A stretch of 35,111 nucleotides of DNA, from positions 1-35,111 of the forward strand of contig DASWKR010000012.1 of assembly GCA_036396535.1 (NCBI GenBank). The letters are read 5' to 3'. The notes below the pieces were generated by a model. The model had not been told where the DNA came from and did no database searches. It saw only the letters and a list, made by a program, of their open reading frames with translations. This DNA is from Acidimicrobiia bacterium. Its GTDB lineage: Bacteria > Actinomycetota > Acidimicrobiia > Spongiisociales > UBA5794. A program made the translations under genes and the position numbers. Each line of letters opens with the position of its first letter. Position 1 is the stretch's first letter. Of this stretch, positions 1 to 6,440 are shown in pieces.

Positions 1-55
1 GGGTCGCACAGCGACCGCTCGCCGGTCCCCCGCAAAGCGGGAAACAGCGTGGAGA
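1..55. repeat. Repeat family A, copy 0 (cut by window edge)
   Basis: This copy carries the family A core, with the hairpin GGTCGC-ACA-GCGACC followed by the hairpin CCCGC-AAA-GCGGG, then the trailer 'acagcgtgga'. It is nearly identical to the copies at 1001, 1200, 1311 and 1503. It lies on the left of the toxin-antitoxin pair, while the other copies lie on the right. Its left end is cut by the window. Confidence 0.85.
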
Positions 56-183
56 GGACAGCTCTCGAACCACCCTCGCGACGATCGCCAACCAAGCATC
101 ACCCGGGTGGCGTCGCGCCAGCCAGAACCCATCGAGCGGCCATCGGCAACGGATCTGCATTGACCCGCCTCGCAGCGGAGCCA

Positions 184-228
184 TACGGCCTTCCCTCGCG
201 GAGTCTCGTGATATAGCATGCGCGCTAT
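184..228 (+). promoter_or_regulatory. Candidate promoter/operator of the toxin-antitoxin locus
   Basis: The hexamer TATAGC at 212-217 resembles a -10 box. It lies inside an inverted repeat with arms ATAGC (213-217) and GCTAT (224-228). The arms flank the first possible ATG (218), and a second ATG is at 227. HTH antitoxins usually repress their own promoter through such short palindromes, so this is a reasonable operator candidate. No convincing -35 box is at the right distance; a TTGACC at 160-165 with TACGGC at 184-189 is an alternative. No Shine-Dalgarno sequence precedes the ATGs. Confidence 0.3.
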
Positions 229-570
229 GCCCTGGGGCGAGGTCGAGCTCGATCCAGAAGTCCGGACTGGTACCTCTCCCTGGGCGAGGACGATCAAGGA
301 CGGGTGCGATTCCACATCGACCGGCTGGCCGAACGGGGCCCGCTGCTCGATGAACCGCACACCCGGCAACTGGCCGGCAAGCTGCGAGAGCTCCGGTTCT
401 TTCTGAAGGGCCGACCGACTCGGGTGACGTTTTGGATCGCGCCGGAGCGGCGAATCGTGCTCTTGACGGTCTTCGAGAAGACACGCCGACGAGAACGACG
501 GGAGATCGAGCGGGCGCGACGGGCCATGGAGCGATGCATCGCCGAACAGCACGGAGTCGACGAGGAGTGA
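218..570 (+). pseudogene. HigB-like (Gp49 family) toxin, frame broken near codon 16
   Basis: This reads as a RelE/HigB-superfamily mRNA-interferase toxin of the phage Gp49-like family. The main frame from GTG 304 gives 88 residues with the family core: LRELRFFLKG, then PTRVTFWIAP, then VLLTVFEKT and a basic C-terminal helix. The family normally starts about 30 residues earlier with a 'WEVELTPEV..WL.SL' strand-helix segment. That segment is present but split between two frames. From ATG 218/227 one frame reads MPWGEVELDPEVR, and from about 266 the other frame continues DWYLSLGEDDQGRV into the core. One missing base around 262-267 explains the break. Either the toxin is inactivated, or this is a sequence error, or a short form starts at GTG 304. 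The antitoxin follows after 5 nt. Confidence 0.65.
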
Positions 571-575
571 ACGAG

Positions 576-929
576 ATGACCAGGCGCACCAGCTGGGAGC
601 AGCTCAAAAGAGACCACCCGCTCACCCCATCAGGAGAGGCGGCCTACGAGGACGAGGGTCGGATCACCGCCTTCCGTGAGCTCGTGTTCCGGCTGAGGAC
701 CGAGGCGGGACTCACCCAGGCGGAGCTCGCCGCTCGCATGGGCACGACCCAATCAGCCATTGCGCGGGTCGAAGGGGGCGGCACGCGTCCCACCCTCGAC
801 ACACTCGAGAAGCTCGCCACAGCAGTCGGTCACGAGCTCGTTGTCGGCGTCGGTGAGCGACTCTCGGAGGATCCCACGATCGCCAAGCTCGTGCGCGACG
901 GCCATGCCGTCGTGTCACGGGGACACTGA
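576..929 (+). CDS. XRE-family antitoxin (HigA-like)
   Basis: This is a 117-residue DNA-binding protein. Residues about 30-85 form an XRE/Cro helix-turn-helix, with the recognition part reading LTQAELAARMGTTQSAIARV and then TLDTLEKLATAVG. In HigBA-type modules this protein neutralises the toxin encoded just upstream and represses the operon. The ATG at 576 is chosen because GAGGAG lies a few bases upstream, overlapping the toxin stop at 568-570. A longer reading in this frame from 432 would run through the toxin gene and has no support. The toxin-first order matches higBA. Because the toxin frame appears broken, the protein may now act only as an autoregulator. The operon partner supports the family call; target specificity is unknown. 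Confidence 0.8.
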   Translation: MTRRTSWEQLKRDHPLTPSGEAAYEDEGRITAFRELVFRLRTEAGLTQAELAARMGTTQSAIARVEGGGTRPTLDTLEKLATAVGHELVVGVGERLSEDPTIAKLVRDGHAVVSRGH

Positions 930-1000
930 GGACCAGGAGCAGGCCCGCCTGGTCATTCCGGGAAGTACCGATCCATGCCCCCCGCCAACCCAAGCCACCC

Positions 1001-1061
1001 CCTCGGCTCGGGTCGCAGGGCGACCGCTCGCCGGTCCCCCGCAAAGCGGGAGACAGCGTGG
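1001..1061. repeat. Repeat family A, copy 1
   Basis: This 61-nt unit starts CCTCGGCTCGGGTCGCAGGG and ends GAGACAGCGTGG. It contains two perfect hairpins: GGTCGC-AGG-GCGACC at 1011-1025 and CCCGC-AAA-GCGGG at 1038-1050. It is followed by GGAGCGCCACCCGTACCCCGC, which also follows copy 4. Confidence 0.9.
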
Positions 1062-1110
1062 GGAGCGCCACCCGTACCCCGCCCAACACCTCACCCCGCC
1101 ATACCCAAGC

Positions 1111-1182
1111 CGCCCCAACACGCAATCTCCCGGCGCCAGCCGGGGGATCGACGAGAGCCACAGGCCGAGTCGAGGGGGCCCC
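1111..1182. repeat. Repeat family B, copy 1
   Basis: This is a second repeat type of about 72 nt. It contains the palindrome CCCGGC-GCCA-GCCGGG, then GGATCGACGAGAGCCACAGG and a tail CCGAGTCGAGGGGGCCCC. A second full copy is at 1415-1487, and the tail alone recurs at 1377-1402. Confidence 0.85.
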
Positions 1183-1199
1183 ACAACCCCCAAGCACCC

Positions 1200-1260
1200 C
1201 CTCGGCTCGGGTCGCAGGGCGACCGCTCGCCGGTCCCCCGCAAAGCGGGAGACAGCGTGG
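1200..1260. repeat. Repeat family A, copy 2
   Basis: This copy is identical over the 61-nt core to copies 1 and 3, including both hairpins. It is preceded by the sequence after B copy 1 and followed by unique sequence. Confidence 0.9.
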
Positions 1261-1310
1261 ATAGGCAGCGCTCCGAGACACCCCGAGCCGCCCCCAACCC
1301 CAAGCCGCCC

Positions 1311-1371
1311 CCTCGGCTCGGGTCGCAGGGCGACCGCTCGCCGGTCCCCCGCAAAGCGGGAGACAGCGTGG
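1311..1371. repeat. Repeat family A, copy 3
   Basis: This is a full 61-nt family A core with both hairpins. It runs directly into a fragment of family B (1377-1402), so the two families are joined as a mosaic here. Confidence 0.9.
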
Positions 1372-1376
1372 AGAGC

Positions 1377-1402
1377 GCCACAGGCCGAGTCGAGGGGGCC
1401 CC
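1377..1402. repeat. Repeat family B, tail fragment
   Basis: Only the B tail (GCCACAGGCCGAGTCGAGGG plus GGCCCC) is present, fused to the end of A copy 3. It lacks the central B palindrome. Confidence 0.75.
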
Positions 1403-1414
1403 GCCAACCCGAGC

Positions 1415-1487
1415 CGCCCCAACACGCAATCCCCCGGCACCAGCCGGGGGATCGACGAGCGCCACAGGCCGAGTCGAGGGGGGCCCC
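1415..1487. repeat. Repeat family B, copy 2
   Basis: This is a full family B unit. Its palindrome CCCCCGGC-ACCA-GCCGGGGG has a longer stem than in copy 1. The differences from copy 1 keep or extend base pairing, which favours a structural role for the hairpin. Confidence 0.85.
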
Positions 1488-1502
1488 AAATCCAAGCCGC
1501 CC

Positions 1503-1563
1503 CCTCGGCTCGGGTCGCACAGCGACCACTCGCCGGTCCCCCGCAAAGCGGGAGACAGCGTGG
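1503..1563. repeat. Repeat family A, copy 4, with a partial copy after it
   Basis: This is a family A core with the loop variant ACA instead of AGG in the first hairpin, the same variant as copy 0 at 1-55. A degenerate A fragment (CAGCAGGAGACAGCGTGG) follows at about 1586-1603. The flank after it (tggacaggacggctcgaagg) resembles the flank after copy 0 at the window's left edge. Confidence 0.85.
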
Positions 1564-1639
1564 GGAGCGCCACCCGTACCCCGCACAGCAGGAGACAGCG
1601 TGGACAGGACGGCTCGAAGGACCCTTGCGATCGGTGAGG

Positions 1640-1682
1640 CAGTTCCGAAGGAACTGGAGACGGACCTGCCGCCGGCAGGTCC
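1640..1682 (-). terminator. Twin hairpins after tRNA-Ala (putative terminator/processing site)
   Basis: There are two adjacent perfect stems: CAGTTCC-GAA-GGAACTG (1640-1656) and GGACCTGCC-GCC-GGCAGGTCC (1662-1682). They lie just 3' of tRNA-Ala on the minus strand, at the end of the long rne-to-rsfS gene block. No clear T-run follows on either strand, so a canonical intrinsic terminator is not proven. They could instead stabilise or help process the 3' end. Confidence 0.4.
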
Positions 1683-1685
1683 GCG

Positions 1686-1758
<73 letters not shown>

Positions 1759-1785
1759 TCGCCGAACGGCGGGACGGCGATTGTA

Positions 1786-2160
1786 TCAGGCGTCCGCCGA
1801 GGCCGGTTCGTAGTCGATCGAGGGTGCGTCCGCCCAGAGGCGCTCCAGCTCGTAGTAGTCGCGGGTCTCCTGATCGAACACGTGGACGACGATGTCGCCG
1901 TAGTCGAGGAGCACCCACCGGGCATGCTCCTTGCCTTCACGACGGAGCGGCTTGCGGCTCAGGTGCCGCGCCAGTTGCGCCTCGACCTCGTCCACGAGCG
2001 ATTTGACGTGACGATTCGACGTGCCGGTCGCGATGACGAACACATCCGTCACGACGACGAGCTCCGATACGTCCAGCAGGGACATGTCGAGCCCTCGCTT
2101 GTCGTCGATCGCGGCAGCCGCATGCAGAGCTGCGGTCCTGGCTTCGATATCGGCGGCGAT
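1786..2160 (-). CDS. rsfS: Ribosomal silencing factor RsfS; start codon non-canonical
   Basis: RsfS (Iojap/RsfA family) binds ribosomal protein uL14 and blocks 30S-50S joining when nutrients are scarce. The family core is clear: DVSELVVVTDVFVIATGTSN, then RREGKEHARWVLLDYGDIVV, then YYELERLW near the C-terminus. The first ATG in frame (2085) would start inside the first conserved strand and drop the expected N-terminal helix. Conserved-looking sequence (AADIEARTAALHAAAAIDD, then KRGLD) continues upstream to an in-frame TAG at 2166-2164, which ends the previous gene. No ATG, GTG or TTG lies between. I set the start at ATC 2160, which has AGAGGA 7 nt before it and gives 124 residues, the normal family length. 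CTG 2127 and ATG 2085 are alternatives. The gene follows nadD and the LytR_C gene, as usual in Actinomycetota. Confidence 0.85.
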   Translation of the reverse strand: MAADIEARTAALHAAAAIDDKRGLDMSLLDVSELVVVTDVFVIATGTSNRHVKSLVDEVEAQLARHLSRKPLRREGKEHARWVLLDYGDIVVHVFDQETRDYYELERLWADAPSIDYEPASADA

Positions 2161-2163
2161 GCG

Positions 2164-3351
2164 CTAGTCCTCTGCCTCGGGAACGTCGTATCCCACGATG
2201 ATAGAGAGGTCGACGACACTCGACGGCGCACGGAGCTCGAGCTCGACGGCGCCGAGTCCCAGGAGCGCAACCACCTCCTGGGCCGGGAGGATGTTGTCGC
2301 GTCCTTGCGCGATGACGAGCGTCGTGTCGTAGTCGAACGTCACCGCATTGTCGGTGCGCACGACGCGAAAGCCGCTGCCAATGAGCACCTCGGCGACGCC
2401 GCGCGCCCCCTGAAGCCGGCCGTTCCCGTTGAGGAGCTCGAGGCGCGGCCGTGGTTCTGCCGCAACGAGGCGCCCGCCGAGCCTCGCTGCCATGAATGAG
2501 TCTGCCTCGGCGGTGTCGAGTACGAAGCCATCGGCGTCCCCGCCTGCGCCCGTGCGATCGACCGGGATGAGCGTGACGCTCGCACCCAACGCGGCGGCGA
2601 CCGCCGCCTTCCCCTCCGCCGGGTCGGCCGCCACGGACGCCAGGCGCTCGGCGATCTGGGGCGCCGCAACCGCAGCCCCGAGCACCGCATCCCACACCGC
2701 CGCCTGCCGCTCCACCCACCCCAGTACGTCGCTGCCACCTGGATCGATCAGCATCATCGTGGCCGTGGCGGCGTCTACTCGGGACGAGCCGGCCGCAGCC
2801 ACGAGTGTCTCCCCTGTGTCTCCCATGATGACGTAATCCGACCGCAGGCCGACGCCGAGCTCGCCCCCGATCACTGCGGTCATCTCGTCGGGACCGACGA
2901 GTGCGACGGTATCGAATCGAAGGCCGGTCGCATTCGTGAGCACGAGGCCGGCGAACGAGGCGTCCTCGAAGAGCGGGGCATCGGCGAGCTGGAACTCGCC
3001 GTAGCCCGGCAGCGTGACGAAGAGCGGGGCCGGGACGAGCAGGGCCAATGGGGCGCCTGCCTCGTCTGCCGTGAGAATGGCGAACGACGCCCCCCTCCCC
3101 GACTCGTCTGTGACGACGACGAGAAGAGCCGCGGCTTCGTCGCCGTTCTGTCCGGTGCCGAGAACCGACTCGACGTCGACCGCCTCGGCATCCGCTCGCA
3201 ACGAGGTCGTCCACTCCGACCAGCGTCCACGCAACCAGGGAGACGCCAGCAGACCCCCGACCAGCACGGTGACGAGCGCGATGCCGCTCCATGAGCGCCG
3301 ACCGGCGCGCCTGATGGGTGCGTCAGGCCGGGAGCGACGTCGCGTCACCAT
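2164..3351 (-). CDS. Membrane-anchored LytR_C-domain protein (degenerate LCP-like)
   Basis: The protein has 395 residues. A basic N-terminus is followed by one membrane segment at about residues 20-40 (GIALVTVLVGGLLASPWL), so most of the protein should be extracytoplasmic. The last 90 residues form a LytR_C domain (RLELLNGNGR, then GVAEVLIGSGF and a short repeat of that fold). The middle resembles an LCP (LytR-CpsA-Psr) domain only in outline (GELGVGLRSDYVIM). I do not see the usual LCP arginine/aspartate active-site pattern, so phosphotransferase activity is doubtful. The start is ATG 3351, which overlaps the nadD stop by 1 nt (TGATG). A longer reading to 3684 would overlap nadD and encodes nothing recognisable. 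A gene of this type between nadD and rsfS is common in Actinomycetota. It probably works in cell-envelope assembly. Confidence 0.75.
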   Translation of the reverse strand: MVTRRRSRPDAPIRRAGRRSWSGIALVTVLVGGLLASPWLRGRWSEWTTSLRADAEAVDVESVLGTGQNGDEAAALLVVVTDESGRGASFAILTADEAGAPLALLVPAPLFVTLPGYGEFQLADAPLFEDASFAGLVLTNATGLRFDTVALVGPDEMTAVIGGELGVGLRSDYVIMGDTGETLVAAAGSSRVDAATATMMLIDPGGSDVLGWVERQAAVWDAVLGAAVAAPQIAERLASVAADPAEGKAAVAAALGASVTLIPVDRTGAGGDADGFVLDTAEADSFMAARLGGRLVAAEPRPRLELLNGNGRLQGARGVAEVLIGSGFRVVRTDNAVTFDYDTTLVIAQGRDNILPAQEVVALLGLGAVELELRAPSSVVDLSIIVGYDVPEAED

Positions 3352-3923
3352 CAGCCATACACGCCCTCGGCCACGATGTAGCGCCACACCGGCTCGGCCA
3401 CGAGGAACCGAAGGCTGTGCCCCGCCCTCGCCATGGCCCGCAGCTCGGTGCCCGAGACGTGGAGCAGCGGCATCGTGAGCCACTCCCAGCGGCGCCCCTC
3501 CAGCACGGAGGCGACCCGTTGGGACTCGACACCCGGCCGGGGTGCCACCGCGATGGCAGCCCGCGCCATGACCTCCTCGCCACGTTGCCAAGTCGGCAGC
3601 CGCGCCGCGGCGTCGGCGCCGAGGATCAGCGTCAACTCCTCGTCGTCCGGGAACGACTCGAGGGTCTCGATCGTGTACGTCCACCCGTCGCGGCGCACCT
3701 CGCGGTCGTCTGCGTCGAAGTAGTCGACGCCCTCGACAGCGAGCTTGGTCATCGCCCAGCGGGCACTCGACCCGGTGACCGACTCCGCCGCCTTCTGCCA
3801 GGGGGAGCCTGCCGGGATCAAGGTGACGACGTCGAGGCCCAACGACCTGTAAGCCGCCTCACCGGCATACAGATGGGCCAAATGGGGTGGGTCGAAGGTT
3901 CCGCCGAGCAGGCCGCGTCGCAC
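3351..3923 (-). CDS. nadD: Nicotinate-nucleotide adenylyltransferase
   Basis: NadD converts nicotinate mononucleotide and ATP to deamido-NAD in NAD biosynthesis. The 190-residue protein begins with the nucleotidyltransferase signature GGTFDPPHLAHL, the (H/T)xGH-type site. It has VTLIPAGSPWQK for substrate binding and, near the end, VSGTELRA, which corresponds to the ISSTxIR motif. Length is normal. The start is GTG 3923, giving MRRGLLGGTFD, which places the motif at the usual distance from the N-terminus. The gene lies 22 nt after the M23-like gene and overlaps the LytR_C gene by 1 nt, so it is part of a co-transcribed block ending in rsfS. Confidence 0.95.
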   Translation of the reverse strand: MRRGLLGGTFDPPHLAHLYAGEAAYRSLGLDVVTLIPAGSPWQKAAESVTGSSARWAMTKLAVEGVDYFDADDREVRRDGWTYTIETLESFPDDEELTLILGADAAARLPTWQRGEEVMARAAIAVAPRPGVESQRVASVLEGRRWEWLTMPLLHVSGTELRAMARAGHSLRFLVAEPVWRYIVAEGVYG

Positions 3924-3945
3924 GGCGGGAGCATAGGCGCGGCCG

Positions 3946-4443
3946 TCACGGACCCCTCTGCCGACCGGGGGCGCTCACGGGCACCGGCATCGGCTGTCTG
4001 GGCAGGAGAGCCAGGCCGTCCCGTGGGTCTTCGAGGCATCCGAGCCAGGCAAGCGGATCCTGGTACACGTCGCGGAGGCGGACCGAGAAATGGAGTGCTT
4101 GGCGGCCGTGGTCGAGCCCGGAGAGCCCCACCACGTCACCTTGCGCGACCCGATCCCCGCGGGTGACGTCGATCCTCGACAAGTAGCTGTACGAGGTCTT
4201 CACCCCTCCTCCGTGGTCGACGGTCACGGAGCGCATCCCGGCCACGGACCCCGCGAAGGTCACCGACCCGGGTGAAGCGGCGGTGACCGGCGAGCCGACG
4301 GGCGCCGCCAGGTCGACTCCCCAGTGACCGGAGTATGCGCCGGTCGGCTCGAAGTACCTGACGACCGGTCCGGGCACAGGGGCGACGAGGCCGGGGCAGG
4401 AGAGCAGGACCGCAACCGCGGCTGCAGCCGGCGCGAGGGACAT
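3946..4443 (-). CDS. M23-family (LytM-like) protein, exported, catalytic histidines replaced
   Basis: The 165-residue protein has a signal-peptide-like start (MSLAPAAAAVAVLLSC...) and one M23/LytM domain. The first zinc-ligand motif is intact (GHWGVDLAAP, the HxxxD pattern). The last zinc-ligand histidine is present in QALHFSVR. The residue two before it, normally the catalytic His of HxH, is Ala, and the family YxH histidine is Tyr (TSYSYL). The protein may therefore bind zinc and peptidoglycan without cutting, as EnvC- and NlpD-type activators do. It may also belong to an actinobacterial subfamily with altered residues. ATG 4443 is preferred over the upstream ATG 4464 because GGAGGT lies 6 nt before it. 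The gene sits between a receiver-only regulator and nadD. Confidence 0.8.
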   Translation of the reverse strand: MSLAPAAAAVAVLLSCPGLVAPVPGPVVRYFEPTGAYSGHWGVDLAAPVGSPVTAASPGSVTFAGSVAGMRSVTVDHGGGVKTSYSYLSRIDVTRGDRVAQGDVVGLSGLDHGRQALHFSVRLRDVYQDPLAWLGCLEDPRDGLALLPRQPMPVPVSAPGRQRGP

Positions 4444-4537
4444 GAGAGCACCTCCGGCAGCCACCGCAGCGTGCCACAGGCTATCGCCGCGGGATGACAG
4501 AGAGAAGGGCGTCCGCCGCCCGTGCCGCCCGGGATTC

Positions 4538-4939
4538 CTAGACCGCCGACGAGGCGGAAGCGAGCTCCTGCGGGGGGCCGGCGAGCTTCGTGGCCAGCTC
4601 CCGAAGGTCCGTTGGGCGGAAAGGCTTCGTCAGGAATCCGTCGGCGCCGTCGCGATCGGCACGCTCCCGCTGCTCGTCCTGGGCGTGTGCCGTCAGCACG
4701 AGGACCTGCAGGGCCCTCGTGGCCTCGTTGGCACGCAACGCCTCGAGAACCTCCCAGCCGCTCATGCCGGGGAGTCCGACGTCGAGGATGACGAGGTCGG
4801 GCAGCAGCTCGGTCGCCGCGGCGAGGCCGCTCGGGCCGTCGGCACGCATCTCGACCTCGAAACCGGCCGGGCGCAGGCAGACCTCGATCAGGCGCTGAAT
4901 CACCTGAGAGTCTTCAACTACAAGCACTCGCCTGCTCAC
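4538..4939 (-). CDS. Single-domain response regulator (CheY-like receiver)
   Basis: This 133-residue protein is one receiver domain with no output domain. The key residues are present: acidic pair E9/D10, phospho-acceptor D53 (LVILDVGLPG), T83 (VLVLTAHA) and K105 (GFLTKPF). A short Ala/Ser-rich tail follows. The start is GTG 4939, with GGAGGA 5 nt upstream. No histidine kinase is encoded nearby, so the phosphodonor is unknown. Single receivers act by binding partner proteins, for example in motility, division or phosphorelays. It lies between the VWA gene (82 nt upstream) and the M23-like gene (94 nt downstream), on the same strand. Confidence 0.92.
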   Translation of the reverse strand: MSRRVLVVEDSQVIQRLIEVCLRPAGFEVEMRADGPSGLAAATELLPDLVILDVGLPGMSGWEVLEALRANEATRALQVLVLTAHAQDEQRERADRDGADGFLTKPFRPTDLRELATKLAGPPQELASASSAV

Positions 4940-5021
4940 GAGTTCCTCCTGTTTACCGGCACCACTGTGCTTCTCCTCATCTCCAGCTATCGGTTCTGCC
5001 CCACGGAAACTTGAGGAAGGT

Positions 5022-6440
5022 TCAGGCGCGGCGAGCGAATCGTCTGTGGAGAGCGACCCGCTCGACGAAGCGCTCCAACTGCCGCAACGTCCTCACTTCG
5101 ACGACATCGGCGCAGTGTGGCCCGTACAGCGACATGACCGAGTCTCCCGTGTCCCAGTAGCGGTGCGACTCGGGGTTCAGCCAGAAGAGCGCACGCGCCC
5201 GGCGTGCCAACTCCTCGACCAGCTCAGGCCGCGCATCCCGATAGTTCGACCTCGCATCGCCGGTGATGATCACGGTCGAGCGGGCAGTCACGACGTCTCC
5301 GTAGCGGTCGAGGAACGAGTCGAGCGCCGCCCCGTAGTCCGAGTGTCCGTCGCGCCACACGAGAGTGGCACCGGCCGACATGTCGACCACGGCGTCCGCG
5401 AAGTCGACACCGGGACCGAAGTACCGGGTGACCTCGTCGATCCCGTCGACGAAGGCAAACGAGCGAACCCTCGAGAAGTGGTGCGAGATGGCGTACGTCA
5501 GCTGCAACGTGAATCGGGCGAACGTCGCCATCGAGCCGGACACGTCACACAAGAGGATGAGCTCCGGTTTCGAGACGCGAGGCGGCTTGAACTTGGGGGC
5601 AACGAGGGCGCCACCGTGCTCGAGAGATCGCCTGATCGTGCGGCGCACATCGAGCCTGCCCCTCCTCCCCCGGCGGAGGCGATCGGCCAGACGAGTCGCC
5701 AACTTCCTCGCCAGCGGGGCGATGACGGCGTCGAGCCGGGCGAGCTCTTCACGGGTGGCGTGCATCAGGTCGACATCCTCGACGAGAGGTGACCTAAGAG
5801 TCTGGGCGACGGCCTCGGGCCCCCGATCCTCGACGAGACGCCTGATGATCTCCTGCCTGACCTCGGAGCGGAACGACTCTGCTGCCACCTGAGCCCGCTC
5901 TGCTCGCAGGCGGGCGTCGAGCGGATCGTCGCCATCGTCGCCGGTAGCCCCGAGCAGCCTGTCGACGAGCGACTCGGCGCCGAGCCGGCGCATCACCCTG
6001 TAGTAGTAGTACCGCCCTCCGACGGGCCTCCCGGGCTGGATTCCCGAGAGCTCGGAGACGGCTCGGCGTGCCAGGGTCCTGACGGCGTCTCGATCGCCGG
6101 AGGCGAGCGCGGCGACGATGGCGTCGAACAGCTCGCCGGCGTCCGGACCGCCGCCACCGCCCCCGGTGGGCTCCGCGCCGACGTCGTCTCCCGCCGTCAC
6201 CGCCTCGTCTCCCGAAGAATCGGCGGCGCGCATGCCGAAGAACACGTCGAAGGTGGCATCGAAGGTCGCAACGTGCCTGGCGTTCTTCACGAGCGTGGCG
6301 GCGAGTGACGCCCTGAAGGCCTCGCGGTCGCCGAGGTCGGTGTGCTCCAGCGCCGAGGCCGCATCGAGCGCCTCGACCATCGACACGGGCACGCCGACCT
6401 GGCGCAGCTCGTCGACGAATGAGACGAGTGTCCCGATCAT
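5022..6440 (-). CDS. VWA-domain protein, CoxE-like, partner of MoxR ATPase
   Basis: The protein has 472 residues. The C-terminal half is a von Willebrand factor A domain of the CoxE type with a complete MIDAS start (CDVSGSM, Asp at about residue 299) and later a TVIITGDARSN strand. The N-terminal half is helical, with a Gly/acidic linker at about residues 75-105. Such proteins pair with MoxR AAA+ ATPases and act as metal-dependent adaptors that help remodel or activate client enzymes; CoxE with CoxD matures CO dehydrogenase. The gene overlaps the MoxR stop by 1 nt (TGATG), so the two are translationally coupled. No cox or other obvious client gene is present, so the client is unknown. Confidence 0.9.
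   Translation of the reverse strand: MIGTLVSFVDELRQVGVPVSMVEALDAASALEHTDLGDREAFRASLAATLVKNARHVATFDATFDVFFGMRAADSSGDEAVTAGDDVGAEPTGGGGGGPDAGELFDAIVAALASGDRDAVRTLARRAVSELSGIQPGRPVGGRYYYYRVMRRLGAESLVDRLLGATGDDGDDPLDARLRAERAQVAAESFRSEVRQEIIRRLVEDRGPEAVAQTLRSPLVEDVDLMHATREELARLDAVIAPLARKLATRLADRLRRGRRGRLDVRRTIRRSLEHGGALVAPKFKPPRVSKPELILLCDVSGSMATFARFTLQLTYAISHHFSRVRSFAFVDGIDEVTRYFGPGVDFADAVVDMSAGATLVWRDGHSDYGAALDSFLDRYGDVVTARSTVIITGDARSNYRDARPELVEELARRARALFWLNPESHRYWDTGDSVMSLYGPHCADVVEVRTLRQLERFVERVALHRRFARRA

Noticed and set aside
960-1610. CRISPR array
   Set aside because: Units are 61-73 nt, of two kinds, spaced irregularly, with no regular unique spacers and no cas genes.
3352-3684. N-terminal extension of the LytR_C protein
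   Set aside because: It overlaps nadD completely and its translation is low-complexity shadow sequence; ATG 3351 overlaps the nadD stop in the coupled manner seen elsewhere.
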